From the NCBI RefSeq assembly GCF_963678635.1, contig NC_087066.1, positions 37,141,152 to 37,201,151 of the forward strand: DNA of 60,000 bases. Direction: 5' to 3'. The stretch comes from Symsagittifera roscoffensis. Its lineage: Eukaryota > Xenacoelomorpha > Acoela > Convolutidae. This document shows positions 32,741-45,540 of the stretch, one piece after another; the stretch's first letter is position 1; each line of letters starts with the position of its first letter. A program made the translations under genes and the position numbers. Below the pieces are notes generated by a model. The model did no database searches and was not told where the DNA came from. It saw only the letters and a list, made by a program, of their open reading frames with translations.

Positions 32741-32803
32741 GCTGTGGCCGAGAATTACCAACGTCAGAACCAGTTTTCAGATGAGGAGTCGTCTGCTGTC
32801 TAA
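32741..32803 (+). CDS. SOCS-like gene, exon 7 (C-terminus)
   Basis: Follows ATAATTTTTGCAG and continues phase 0 from exon 6: AVAENYQRQNQFSDEESSAV then TAA at 32801-32803. It supplies an acidic C-terminal tail of 20 residues. It lies 16.4 kb from exon 6 because of the Polinton. An AATAAA at about 32862 is a likely polyadenylation signal. If the last exon is wrong, the protein would end 17 residues into intron 6. Confidence 0.6.
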   Translation, partial: AVAENYQRQNQFSDEESSAV

Positions 32804-34149
32804 TATCATGTTCATAGAATTAGGGTTTAGTGATCAACAGGTGCATCATGACACCTTCCAGTAATAAACTTATCAGCCTTCATCACCGTGTTCATAAGCT
32901 CAAGGAATCGATTCGATTATTGGATGGGTCAAGTACATCACTTCACACATTGAGAAGCCACCGAGGCCGAGGGAAACTTCTGCCGAAAGAATGAAAATGG
33001 ACTATGAGAAACTGATTTATCTTAATTGCTCTTCAATAAGAATTTTTATTAGCTTATACACTGATTATTTTTTGTTTATCTCTATCTGATAGCTTAGAGA
33101 ATAAATTATATGATTCCCAAGGAGAAATTCATGTATCGCAAGTACAACATGAGATATTTTTTGAACGAGTGCTCTGGAATGTCATTGGCGCTGCCGGAAA
33201 TTTTATAGGTACTATTTAAGTGCTAGAGATTGAGACGATTTGATTGTGATGATTTGGGAGTCCATGTGGTCGACCTTCTGTCGGACCCTCATTTTGGGAA
33301 GTGAAATATACAAAAGCAACCTGCAACCAACTAGAGCAGATGGCTTAACCAATGAATAAGCATAAAACAAGATTGACTTCTCATGGTTCTTTTGATACTT
33401 TCAAGGGTGATTTTTCAAGAAAAATTTTCAGGGAAACAACTTCTTCACTAATCATTCGCACGTGAAAATGTTATTCGCGTGTTACTTGTTTAAAACCCTT
33501 ACGAGCAGCAAGGATATTGCATTTCGGTAATAGACTTTTTCCGTAAATAACTTCGTTCACAGAACTCGTCTGGCTACTGCATTCGTTTACTTAGCCTTTC
33601 TGTTGCAACAGACATGTTTTAAGAATGTTAACATTTTTAATATTCGACCTAATCGAAAGTTGTTTTTCATGTTGGTTGTACTTTTACCAACTCGATTTGT
33701 TAAAATTTAGTATTTTTCATTTTTTTTGGCTTGATAAGTTTTGTCTCATTTCATCGAATTAGTGGCTGTAAATACGTCGTTCGATGACCGATAATAAATT
33801 TTGTGTACGTGTGTGTTCCGAGGGGAAGAGGGACTTTAACTTTTTGCATTAGTTTCGAAATGTTCGAATTTTTTTCGGCATGAAGGGTTCCAGCCTATTT
33901 TTTTTGGCTTTTTTGCCGCTTGGTAAGTTTCGTTCCGATGCTAATTTTGCTTTATTTTGTCTGGCCATGTTTTTTTTGATATTTTTAGCTGTTTATGTAG
34001 CTATAAAATAACTATAATATTTTTAAGAGTAATTTAGTGAAGACTCTTTTATACATTTTGGTGATTTTTTGTTTCATTTTTCAGGCAAAAGTCTTAAAAT
34101 GTGCATAAAAGTCTGTAATAACTACAGATGTGCACTCATATAGTTTGAT
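32804..34149. other. 3' UTR and intergenic repeats
   Basis: The first 200 bp are the 3' UTR of the SOCS-like gene. At about 33505-33700 a diverged repeat block (AAGCAAGGATATTGCATTTC, CCTTTCTGTTGCAACAGACA) is also found near 7550-7740 and, in part, near 35220. No gene seen. Confidence 0.45.
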
Positions 34150-34570
34150 GCAATTATGAATGCGTTCAAGTATACATGCACTTTTCGAGTTCAATTGAAA
34201 TACATCTGCTGAAAGGGACGTAAATAGCACTCTCCAAATACGAACGTGAAAATGGCGCGAAGAAACGTGAACGGTTTCTAGTTTCGAAAGTTGATCTAAT
34301 TTGTAGATTTCCAGCGGAATTAAATTTTATCTGTTGATCTGGTTTTCTCAAATGGGTTAATAATATCAAAAAAGCCATAAATCGTTCTAGAAATTCAAAA
34401 AGCTCAATGGGCATCTATTTTTTTCTTTGAAATTCGAAAGTTTCAACAAAGTCAGTGTTTTTTTTTATGTTTAATTACATTCATTAATCTTTTCCGATCT
34501 ACGATTGGCTATGATTTTGCTCATTGTTTTTCGGTTTTATGCTTGTCGATTAGGTTGTCGGTTTAGTTTT
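34150..34570. repeat. Dispersed repeat family A, copy 3
   Basis: The blocks CTAGTTTCGAAAGTTGATCT, CTGTTGATCTGGTTTTCTCA and TTCATTAATCTTTTCCGATC line up in order with copies 1 and 2. Confidence 0.5.
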
Positions 34571-37500
34571 ATCATTATTGTTACTTAATTAATAATGTGT
34601 TTATTACTTTCAGTACCAGATCAACTGATAAATACTATTGCGGAAGTACATGTTTTTTCCAAAACATTTTGATTGATTTTCAGACTGGCTGTCGGCTTAT
34701 TTGCCTACTGTTTTCTTTCATCAATATTCGGATATTATTAATGAGATCTATATAATTGTGGCCCCAGTTTTTGGAATGCCCAAAATCCACACACCTTGGA
34801 AGTCTTTAAAAAATTTAAATAAACTTAAACATAAAAAAACATAACACATTGGTTTTTAATTGTTCTCTTTGATAGTTCTTGAGCGTCTTGCTGTTTTAAT
34901 CCTATACTTGATGTATCTCAGCTTTGTCTCTGTGTTATAAAATTGATTTCTAAAAGAGTTCTGCCGACTTATTGCAGTGGTAAAACTCATGCTTGAGACG
35001 ACAAAAATGCTGAGAGTTCGATTTTACTCAGGACTTGTTTTATTTGCGAACTGAAAATTTTTAAAGTGAAGTAGACTATCGTATGTCTGCTCACTTTTGT
35101 CGGCTTAGTTCCCGTATGTATGACTTTTGAAGTTTCGGCTTCTTCTGGCGTTCCAGAATTTTTTGGCTTTTGCAGTTTTCAGAATGTTTCATAATTTTCT
35201 GAAGTTTTTTTTACCCTTGCGATAAGCAAGGGTATTGCAATCGGGTAATAAACTTTTTCCTAAGTGAATAAGTTTTTTGTCACAGATTGGTCAAAGTAAG
35301 AAAAGGTGAATTTAAGCTCAGTTCATAATGAATTCAATTTTTTTTCGTCTCTCTGTTACAATCAGTCAGGAGGAATACGTGTGGGACGGCAAAAATCCTA
35401 GGTTAGAATCTGACATGACCTTTTTTTTCCAACGGGAAATCATCCGTCTCAAAAAAATTGTTTATTTATAATTTGTCTGCTCATGTTATGTGAGCTTAAT
35501 TGCCACATCGTATATATGTTTTTTTTGTGTATTCGCAATTTACATTGTAGTTGCTTTTAGAGTTTGGATGTGATTCTGCTGCTGTTTTTTATTTTCTAGA
35601 CTTCGTATATTTTCAATCGCTCCAAATGATTTCGGCTTATATTTAATCGGCTTTGCGACCTATTTTTGAGTCATTAGAAAGAAAAAATTTTGTTTTACAC
35701 TTTCTGATATTTTTATACTTTCTGAAGTTTTTCATGACAATATTTTTTCCGGCTTTCGATTTGATAGGTTTCGGCCGATATCATATGGTCTTAATGGCCG
35801 CATATTTCATCTTTGGATGAGCCCAAAAAAATTTGCTCACCGGATCGCACAAATTGCTAAAATCTCAACAGAAATTATTGTTCAAGCTTTTTAAGACTTT
35901 TTTTAGGGTCCTTTGTTTTTTTAGCTTTGATAGGGCTCAGTCTTTTTTATATTGACTTAATGGACTTATATTGCGTCTTTTGACGAGCGAAAAAAGTTTG
36001 TTTTGTGTGTGCGTGTTTTGAGGGCGAATTTTTAGCAGTCCTAAATTGTTTCGTTTTTTTTTCTGCTTGGTGTTTTTTTTCTGCTTCAACCTATGTTATA
36101 TCGGCATGATGGCCTCATATTGTTCCTTTGACCATCAAGTTTATTTGTGTGTGCGTTGGGAGTGTCAGGGAAACTTGATAATCTTAAGTCTTGTTTCCGC
36201 TTAAATGGTTTCTGCCAAAGTAATTTCGACTTTGTTTCCACTTGGTAATTTTTCTTTCGATGGGAATCTCACATTATATTGTTTTGGCATGTTTTTGTTT
36301 CAAAACTAGCCAGATTTTTTGTGTTTTGGCATTGCCTTTCAGTTTTTTGATTTGGCGTTTCAGTTACTTGTAATTATAGTCATTCCTTTTTGATTCACAA
36401 GTGGTGCGAAGTTCAGCTACGCCTCAGTATTAAAAGTTTCAATGACCTCTATTTACGAATGCAGAGCGTAGTGTAATAGTACAAAGCAACTTTTCCCCCC
36501 AAACTAATTCGCAAAGAAAAGTTTTCTTTTGCTGGCTCTTTTGGTTTATTTCCAACGACTGGAAATTTGAAAGCATCTGTAGCTGCTTTGGTTGTGGCTA
36601 GTGTGTTCGTGTTTCAAAGCGACTGTGGAGATGAGAATTTCAACCTACATAGCATGCTCCAATCCGGAACATTAATTTGTTTTTTATGGCTTTTTTGCGT
36701 CAAAGCACAGCAACTCAATAGCACCTGTAGCCACTTTATTGCTTGGTAGAGTTAAAATATTTAAAATCAACCGTGGCGCCGATGCGTTGACGTGAGATTC
36801 TTACTTTCCGAGTGGTTACGGCATATAGCGAAAGATTTATTATTAAAAGCTTATTTGTACCTTTACGTTTTCTGTATTTTAGCTTTTGTGATTTTTAAAG
36901 ACTCTAAGAACGTAGTTGAGACTCTTATAAAGGTCGCGGTGTTTTTTTTTTGTTTATTTTTTGTGAGGAAACGTCTTAAAGTTTGTTCACTTTCAAATCA
37001 AGTTTTTCGAGATTTGACTATTGAATTTTTTAAACGTTCATACATAACCTGTTAAATTTCTGGCTGGAAAAAGTGATTAACGTGATTTGATTCACGCGAG
37101 ACACCGAAATTTATTATGAGAGCCTTTTTTGCAGATGCAAACGCATATGTTACCCTATGAGTTCACGTTTCCCAAGTTGAGTTGTAATTTTTGATGCTTT
37201 TTATGCGTTCAGTTTTATTACAGTTCTTGCATATAAGCCAGCTCTAAATTATATTGCTAAGACATGTTAACAGACTATTGTAGTTGTTTGGTCTTTTCAA
37301 AAAAAATAGAAAGAATATTGCTGCTCGCTGGAAGTTATCAGTTCTGAACCAGGAGTGTTAGCAGAAAAACATTGCGTAGACTCACCTAACATTTGGTTTT
37401 TAATGCAGCAAGCTGACGAGCGTAGTGTCAAAGTATCAATAAATTTTCCAAACATACTAGCAGAAAAAAGTGCTCCTATGGTGGCACTTATGCAAAAATC

Positions 37501-37697
37501 ACGATCTGTAGCATAGGAAAAATCATAGCATCTGTTCTCTGCTTTATTGCTGAATAATACAAGCCAATTCTCAAGCGACTGGTACAGATGAAGGTTTCGA
37601 GATTCCTTATCTACAGGTTGGAGGTTCTAGTAAGTGTTTTGTTTATGACCGTGTCGATGACCGTACTTGCAAACGCATATGTTATTAAAGACTCGAT
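34571..37697. repeat. Diverged AT-rich repeat array
   Basis: Two tRNA-like relics occur (about 34980-35035 with GAGAGTTCGATTTTACTC, and 35365-35420). From about 35750 to 36400 a degenerate unit of about 165 bp recurs, with the words CTTGGTAATTTTTC, CATATTATATCG, GATGGCC and TTTGTGTGTGCGT. Short ORFs such as 36567-36749 lie in these repeats and are not supported as genes. Confidence 0.45.
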
Positions 37698-37718
37698 GAA
37701 CTCGATTCACAACGCGTA

Positions 37719-37915
37719 TGTTGAGAGACCGGTTAGGCACATGTCTCTCAACACGAGGGTCATGCGTTCGAATCCCGCTTCGGTTATGGTTGGAGCGGTC
37801 CCAGTGTCATCCGCCTCCTCAAGGTGGGACCGGCTGCGGCAAAATGGATGACATCTACCTCCACCACGGCTGGTTTTGCAGTGAGCAGGCCGGTGGCTAA
37901 TAAAAAAACCTTACG
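37719..37915 (+). repeat. tRNA-derived SINE, copy 3
   Basis: The head TTGAGAGACCGGTTAGGCAC gives an A box, and GCGTTCGAATCCC at 37764-37776 a B box. The body is GTCCCAGTGTCATCCGCCTC and AAGGTGGGACCGGCTGCGG, and the tail GGTGGCTAATAAAAAAA. It is the most complete of the three copies. Confidence 0.85.
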
Positions 37916-40286
37916 AAGGTTGTGATATTTGCTTTTCAGAGCTGTTGTTTGTCGTTTTCTCGCGGTTTATGTTTCAACAGTGTATGCTTTTGCTATATTC
38001 AATTGTCAACTTTTTCAAAACGCAATTTCAGACCTCTTTGCTTTATCCATTCATGATAAATATGATAGGGTCTTTAAGACTCAAGTTTCCATCACTTTTA
38101 GCTGAGCAAGTTTCTGAACTATCGATCACAAACGATACAAATTGTTGCCGTTTTTCAGCATATCAAAAAAATATATAAAAACTTTCAAAGATCTGTATGT
38201 TCAACTTAAAACAATCTAGGGTTTTATCACAGTATTCTGCATTTAATTATTCTGTTCATTTTTGTAATTCAGTTTTGTTTTCGTTTGGCGATTTCAAATA
38301 GCAGATTTTTTTCTGAAAAAGACGAAAGTACTTTTAAATGAGTTAGAATGTTAATAGTTTTTTCATCTTCATGTTGATTGTGTTTGATAAGTGCAGCTGT
38401 GCGTCCCGGTATAAAATATGAACAGCAAATCAGGAAAAAGTTCCATTGAAATTTTTTTGATTAGAGCATTTGCTTTTTGAGCTAGTTGTGAATACTGTAT
38501 GAAATTTCAGATGCAAACGATAAAATTGTACTTATGGTCGGAAACTTTGTCGTTAGTATGAATCAACAAACTACAAATCAACAAAAAATTTTGTAGTTAT
38601 GAGGTTTTAAACCTTATTTAACAACGATATTTTTGTTTTTGGTTCTCAAAAAGCTTTCTCGAGCTTTTTTGAAACGCATTATTTTTTCAAAATGTCTATA
38701 TTAGTTTCACTCAAATTTCAATTAAATTGTTTCCGATATTGAACCGTTTTTTTCATCTTGAAACCCGCAATTGTTTTCATTTCAAACGTTATAACACTAG
38801 CCAGAGCTTGTTATATTTCATTGTTTTCAGCCCATGGTGCACTTTTTTGTGAGCAACTTCTCTGTTCAAATTAGTTATTATATGACTTTGACGGAGTGCT
38901 CATTTACAACAGATGCTGAGGTTGTTATAACAGGCTCTAATAGTTATTCGAAATTATTTGAAAAATCATATTGATTTGAGCCCGAAACTAAAAATTGAAA
39001 CATATTGTTTTGAAAACTGCTATAAAGACAAAATTGATAATTAATGTGAACTATTTATCAATTTGTTATCAGCGCGTAGCGTAAGCGTTCAATCAATCCG
39101 CGTCAGAAGTCATTTCAGACTGAAATAAGGCAAACTGCTCCATTTTTTAATACTTTCTTAATCTGAAAGCATAACTACTTGTACGTTACGGATTAAAAAA
39201 TTTGCAAACGGTTTCTAAAACTTTTTCATATCTAGTGTTTGAATTTTGTGAGTGGTTTTTCAGTGCAACGGTGCCTCTGACAATTTGTCGAGATTTTTTT
39301 ACATTCATATAGACATTGTACACAGTTTTACAAAGTCTACATGTTTTACAACTGACATAAAACGGCTACAGATGCTTGAGGATTCGTTTTCAAACTTCGA
39401 ATTGTTTTCCAATGAACTTAATAAATTAAAGGAATTTGTGATGATTACGAACCTCTAACCGATACAAAATTTATCTGTATTGGTACCTTCTTTGTATTTC
39501 CTTGGTAACTTCTTTGTTTTTGGTCATTCAATGAGGTTAAATAATATAACAAATTGAGTGAAGCGCTTTCATTTTCGCCAGGTATTTTCTGAGTTGTTAA
39601 GTTTGAAAATTCAGCAGTTTTGCTTTAAAAAGTTCTAAAAAAGAAATTCAAGAACAGCTTTTTAAATAATTTGGTGCATCATCGAATATCTTAGAATTGA
39701 ATCTAAGAGTAGCTAAAAGCTTTATTGAGATTTTTAGAAACTTTCTTGTGCTAATTTTTTTTGGCATCAATTAAAGTGGGCTGTTTTGAACCGAAAAGAG
39801 TTTTCCGTTAACAAATTCTTTTTAATTATGATTTTAATGTTTGATCTCGGCTTGCGTCCTTGATTCTTAACATGTTCATTTTCTTCCAATTCGCATATTT
39901 AGTGTGTAATTTCTCAGTTCTTTGTTACATAGTTTGCTTATAATCCCCTTTTTTAAATCTATACTGAGGATTTTATTACAGGCATTAGTAAGTTCTGGAC
40001 ATCTCATGGAAATCATTTTTGTCCTAAGATTGGCTGGTAACGCTCGTTTATTGATGATTTCTCTTCAAAGTTTGGATCAATTTTGTATTTTAGTCATCAA
40101 TATGATTCAATTGATATTTTGCTCAATTTTTTTAAACAAAAAAAAAACAATTTTAAAAGAAGCCTTGAGATTTGTCACAGCTGTAGAAACCTTTTCATTG
40201 CGAACTGCATTTGTAGATGCACCGTTGCGATAAAATTACAACATAAGAAAACAATAATTTAAATGTTTTTGAAAGTTTGTTCTTAT
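37916..40286. other. Intergenic, no gene recognised
   Basis: AT-rich. An open frame at 39922-40233 (103 codons, Leu/Ile-rich with SGHLMEIIFVLRLAGNA) follows an acceptor-like TTATTACAG at 39973-39981, but no partner exon or domain is visible. Confidence 0.35.
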
Positions 40287-40520
40287 CAGGGGCGGATTTA
40301 AGGGGTTCGACCCCCCCCCCTCCCTCTCAGGGATTCGACCCCCTGCTGACCCAAAGGGTCTCCCCTTTGGTACTTTTAAGAAATCCAGTTTTGGCCGACC
40401 AACCTTAAAATTTTTCTAAAGGCGCATTCGGCGCCAATATATACTAATTTTGAGGGGGAGCGCGCGCCGAAAAAACGCAATTTTTCGGTCAAAATTTTCC
40501 AAAAAAAAGTTGACAAAATC
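40287..40520 (+). mobile_element. hAT-like MITE, copy with CAGGGGCGG end
   Basis: Starts CAGGGGCGGATTTAAGGGG and continues with a poly-C run, GGGATTCGACCCCCTGCTG, a TTTGGTACTTTTAAGAAAT block, GGCGCCAATATATACTAATT and GAGGGGGAGCGCGCGCCG. These are the same ordered blocks as in the copies at 51302 and 52633. The right end was not defined. Confidence 0.7.
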
Positions 40521-40974
40521 CGCAACTTCTCGTTTTGTTGAATTTTTGAACATTGTTTGGTTTCTGCGAAGAGGTTTTATCAAATTTTATGCTGAGTTAT
40601 GTTTTTGAGCTACTGTCCACTTATCCGAATTTTAAAGAAAGTGAGGATACTATATGTTTGGAGTATTTTTTATTCTTCAGACAATTTTTACCAAAAAAAA
40701 ACATTGACAGCGTGCAGATGTTGATCTGTAAATGATGGATGGCCAATCGAGTGTGCTTTTTCCAGCCTAAACTTTGTTGGAAACTGGTAGATAAATACTT
40801 GATAGTTTCACTTCGCGAATTATTTGTGTGGCGAAATATATCGCGCGTATAATCTTCCCAAATCAATTTGAGGCAAGCTAGATGGTTGTATTATTTCGAC
40901 GCAAATTTTAGAACTTAATTTTGCGAAGTTCTCAGCCCAAAATTCATAGCTTTGTCAATATCTATCTATTTATA

Positions 40975-43022
40975 TCTATACTATATTTAAATTCGTGTGG
41001 TGACAGCTATTTTCCATGTTTAAGCGTAATAGTTTTGCATGTTTAACGAAAGAGTTTTTTCACGTTGAAGCTATATCATGCATTGCAATGCTTAAGAAAA
41101 TTGTTCGATGAACTTTCCGCGAGATCATTAATTTTTCACCAATTTTTTTTTTGAGGTCAAATTAAGTCTGTCTGCCTGTATACCTGCTTTTTCATCTAAA
41201 TATTATCTTTTATCTATCTAATTCGATTAAATATTTAAATGCGGGTTCCCTTATCTCGCCATGTTTAGGCTTTTTCAACGTACTATTTTTTTGCATGTTT
41301 AACAAAAGAAATTTTGCACGTCTATATCCTATTTGGCAATGATTAAGATTATTTTTTTTTGTACGATTTTCCAGTTTAAATTCGGTGCCTTCTATCTATA
41401 TCTATATCTATCTATCTATACTATATTTAAATGCGTGTGACAGCTATCTCCTATGTTTAAACATAATAGTTTTGCATGTTTAACGAAAGAATTTTTTCAC
41501 GTTTACGCTTTATCATATATTGAATTACTTAAGAATGTTTTTCGATGAACTTTCCTCAAGGTCATTAATTTTTCAGCCATTTTTTTCGCGGTGAAATTAA
41601 GTCTGTCTCTTTGTATACCTGCTTTTTCATCTATCTTTTATGTATCTATTTCGATTACATATTTGAATGCGGGCTTCCTTATCTCGCCATGTTTAAGCTT
41701 TTTCAACGTATTTATTTTTGCATGTTTAACTAAAGATTTTTTGCACGTCTAAGCTACATCGTATATTGCAATGGTTAAGATTTTTTTTTCGATTCTCCAG
41801 TTTAAATTCAGTGTCTCATATCTATCTATCTATACTATATTTGAATGCTTGTGACAGCTATTACCTATGTTTAAGCATAATAATTTTGCATGTTTAACAA
41901 AAGAGTTTTTTCACGCTTAAGCTATATCATATATTGCAATGGTTAAGATTGTTTTCGATTTTCCTGTTTAAATTCAGTTTTTTTTCCATCAAGTTTAAAA
42001 TAAGCAACCCAATTGTGTGGTGCTGTCAGGGTTTTGGCTGCTCAGGGTGATTATGGCTGCTCAAATCCTTGTAGTTTTCTAGATATAGCGTTTTTTAGGA
42101 TTTTCTCAAATTTTTTCAAATAAGAAACTTGTAAATAAAAAACTTCTAAATCAGAACTTCTAATAAAAAAACTCCCAAAATTTGAAACTACCATCTGTGA
42201 AGTGACGCTTTGTCAGGGTACTCTCAAAGATTGCGAATCTTGCCTCCTAATATGACTGCTCAAAACCTTGTGAACCAGATATGATGTTTTTTGTGATTTT
42301 TTAAAATATTTTCATGAAAATTAAATTAAATTTTTTTCTTCAAACTTTGAAATTCCTAAACTGTAGTTAGGGGCTTTCAGAGTTATCACCGGGGATGCGA
42401 ATTCGGCTTCCAATTAAGAATGTCCAAATCTTTTTAGTTAAAGAGATACGACGATTTCTGTGATTTTTTCGGATTTTTTCAGAAAACTCAAGTTACAAAA
42501 TAATTCACAAAAGTTAAATTCCCAACCCTGTAGTTGTGTGCTGTCAGAGTACTGTCAAAGATTGCGAATATTGCTTTCAAATAAGACTGCTCAAATCTTG
42601 ACGTTTTCGAGAAAAGACATTTTTTCTGGTTTTCAAAAAATACCTTTCTTAGAAAACTTAAGGTTGAAGTTCCTCAAAATTTGAATTTCCCTACGTTGTA
42701 CTTGGGTTTTGAAAGAGTACTCTCAGGAGTTGCAAATTTTGCGTCCAAATGCGACTTCTCACTTGTTTTTAGTTTCCCAGATGGGATGTTTCCTTGTTCA
42801 TTTTAAATTTCTTAAAGAACTTACATAAAACTACAAAATTTCATGGTTTTCAAGATTTGTATCAAAAAGTTGAATAAAAAAACATTGCAAAATTTGTAAT
42901 TGCGAACCCTGTAATTGGGTGCTGTCAGAGCACCTTCAAAGAATGCAGATATTGTTTCCAATATATGCGGTTTTTTATGATTTGTTAAAAATTCGGAGTG
43001 CCGGAGGTGCGTTACACGCTAG
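40975..43022 (+). mobile_element. Non-autonomous Helitron-like element 2
   Basis: Begins TCTATACTATATTTAAAT after A and ends with GTGCC-GGA-GGTGC (stem with two G-T pairs), a spacer and CTAG (43019-43022), followed by T. The 5' terminal region (TCTATACTATATTTAAATGC, then TTGCATGTTTAACGAAAGA) recurs in diverged form near 41213, 41410, 41640 and 41820, giving a tandem array of 5' ends with (TCTA)n microsatellites. The 3' half carries the same about 165-bp units as element 1. Confidence 0.8.
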
Positions 43023-44990
43023 TTTCATTAATCGAAAATTACTCGAGACAAGTTGAAGGGCAGTCAGTACATTTAGGGCTTATCCCTGATTTCTATGCGA
43101 GCAGTTTTGTTTAAACTTTAAGGCGATTGAAGTCCATTTTGTGCTCCTAAACTTTTCCGTGGTACCTGTAAGGAGGTCAAAATCGGTCTAGTTGATGTAG
43201 ATCGGATGCTAGAAGTCGCGTAAGAGTCTTGACAGGGGATCAAATACACCCTTTCACGAAGACTTTACCACTTTGCTATTTCAATTTCAACTCCCAAAAA
43301 TGACCTCAAAAGTTCCGCTTGTTTGAGTAATTTAGAAAAAAACCACTGTAGATAATTTCGTGTTTTGCAAAAAAATCATAATTATCATAATACTTTATAA
43401 ACGAAACGGTATTTGAGAGTGCGTTTATTTCGATTAGCCAAAAAGTCTAAATCACACTAGAATTTCAAGGATCTACTTAACAATCTCCCCTCCCCTATGG
43501 TGTACTAACGAATTTCAACCCTTACAATGAAAACAGTAAATTAGCACAAGGGCTTTTTTGAGAATTCTAATTCTGCTACGTTTTGATTGGTCAAAAACTT
43601 GACTAACTTATCCTACTTAACAATGTCCCCCTTCTTGTAAAGGGGGAGATGGTTAAAGAGATCCTATTTTTTATTCAATTTACATCAAACTTCTTTTATA
43701 GAATTTCAATTATTTGAAGACAATGCTTTTTGTTCAGCACAAGATAGTCCTAAATTTTGATATTAACCTTGGAGGCTAACGGTGCATATTCCAGATAAAT
43801 TCCTCCCAACTTTCGGAAGCTAAATAAGCTAATCTCCAGGAGAACTGAATTTGCGAAATTTTTCAGCCAATCGTCGCTCTTTTAACTGCCCAAAACTGAT
43901 GGAATTTTACGCTTATTCGTTATGAGTTTTATTCTGATTAGCACAAATGTTTTTCAGACTTCTGGCGTAATGGCTTAACCCTTTATGCCTTTCATAGCAA
44001 AATTTCCATAAATTTCCAAATAAGTATTCTAAATATAATCACAAACTTGAGGAGCCAGGGTATTTCGGACGACCAGGGTCCAAAGGTTCAACTTTCTTCT
44101 GGCGGGTTTGTGTTTATATCTTTTGGTTTAATCCGCGCTTCCAACGACCGATTTGACTCAACCTCAGAAACCTTTCAACATGGTTTTAATCTCTGGATCT
44201 TTTATTGCTTAAAAGAAATAAAAGTTGGTCTTAAGGATCGTCATTCGCCGAACGATCATAGCTGAAAACTACAAAATACGAAGCTAAATAATTAATGGCG
44301 TTTACTATCAGATCATTTAAAAATTCAAAAACTATTAGATATGCAGGCCAACACTTCGATCAAAGACCTTTCATAATCTGGTTTTAAAAAGCGATATACT
44401 TCTTCTTTTCCAGAAATAAGACCATCTAAAAACATTAAAACTCAAACAGCAATATTTGTCAATAAGCTTTAATTCCTCTTTCTTCTGGATCCATATAAGA
44501 ACAATGATAGACGGTGTTTTTGCATACGGCACATGTTTCGACCATACTCTTGAAAAATACATGAAACGCTTTTCCGTGTTTTTTTTCTTCAAAATTATGT
44601 TTTTTTTGCGTGTCATAGGCAAATTTTAGGCAAATTCGACAGTCACAGTCAATCAGGCAACGGTTTTAGTGAAAAAAGTCTTAAAAGTCAAAAAGTTTTG
44701 GACCACGGTTTTAGTCGAAAAATGACAAAGAAAAACCTGAAAAATTTCCTACCATTTTTTAAAATTTTTTTGCAGAGCTTGTTTTGACATTTTTAAGTTT
44801 TTTAATCCAAAGATACCGCTAAAAACGAACGTCATAAAAACATTTTACTGGAGTTCAACTGAAGTTATAAGATTTATTCCTCTATAATAAAGTGCTCGCT
44901 TGCTTTACTCGCTCGAAATTAGACTATAACTTGAAATTTTCAAATGTTTTTTCTTGATACTGGGATAACGTCTGATGATAAATGTTCAAT
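43023..44990. other. Intergenic, no gene recognised
   Basis: AT-rich. A short hairpin CCCCCTTCTTGTAAAGGGGG lies near 43628-43647. The frame at 44047-44265 is isolated and unsupported. Confidence 0.4.
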
Positions 44991-45540
44991 GTCGTTCGAA
45001 TTAGGGCTGAAAAGGCTTTAATTTGATTTATCACTCCAACCATTACGATGATTTTTTGCGGTAAAAACTTCTAGTTGAAACAGAATAAGCCTGCTCACTC
45101 ACCCTATTTGCTCTAAATTAGAGCAAAAATCAAAAATTTCAAACTGGTTGTTCTCGTCTCTGGAGAAAAGTTTTCAAAAATTTTCAATGTCGTTCGAATC
45201 ACAATTGAAAGGACTTTAATATGATATATCGCTTGACCCATTCCGATGCTTGTTTGTGGTACCTGATTTTGCGCGGAAAATTTGTTAATGTCGTTCGAAG
45301 CACGGCTGAGAGGGCTTTAATATGATATATCACTCCGCCCATTGCGATGATTGTTTGCGGTTAAAACTTTTGGTTGAAAATCAAAACAAGCCTGCTCGCT
45401 CAACTTATTCGCTCAAAATAAGACCAAAAATCAAAAAAAAATATGTCGTTCGAATCAAAGTTGAAAGGGCTTTGATACGATATATCGCGCGACATTTTCC
45501 GTCGATTATTTGTGGTACCTGATTTTGCGTGGAAAACAAA
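44991..45540 (+). repeat. Alternating two-type tandem repeat
   Basis: Four units start with GTCGTTCGAA at 44991, 45189, 45290 and 45445. Units 1 and 3 share GCGATGATT-TTTGCGGT and CAAGCCTGCTCGCTCA. Units 2 and 4 share TTGTGGTACCTGATTTTGCG. All share GAAAGGGCTTTAATATGATA. The pattern is A-B-A-B, a small higher-order array. Confidence 0.75.

Noticed and set aside
34980-35040. tRNA-like stretches at 2543, 34980, 35365 and 48715
   Set aside because: B-box-like words are present but stems do not pair; probably old SINE heads, too diverged to annotate individually.
36567-36749. 60-codon ORF with a signal-peptide-like start (ASVAALVVASVFVFQSDCGD)
   Set aside because: It starts at a non-ATG codon in a degenerate repeat zone, and similar words recur near 37575. 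No sign of a gene.
37588-37851. 87-codon ORF with a hydrophobic N-terminus
   Set aside because: Its C-terminal half lies in the SINE at 37719-37915, so the frame is fortuitous.
39922-40233. 103-codon Leu/Ile-rich ORF resembling a membrane protein
   Set aside because: AT-rich DNA readily yields such hydrophobic frames; no partner exon, motif or repeat support.
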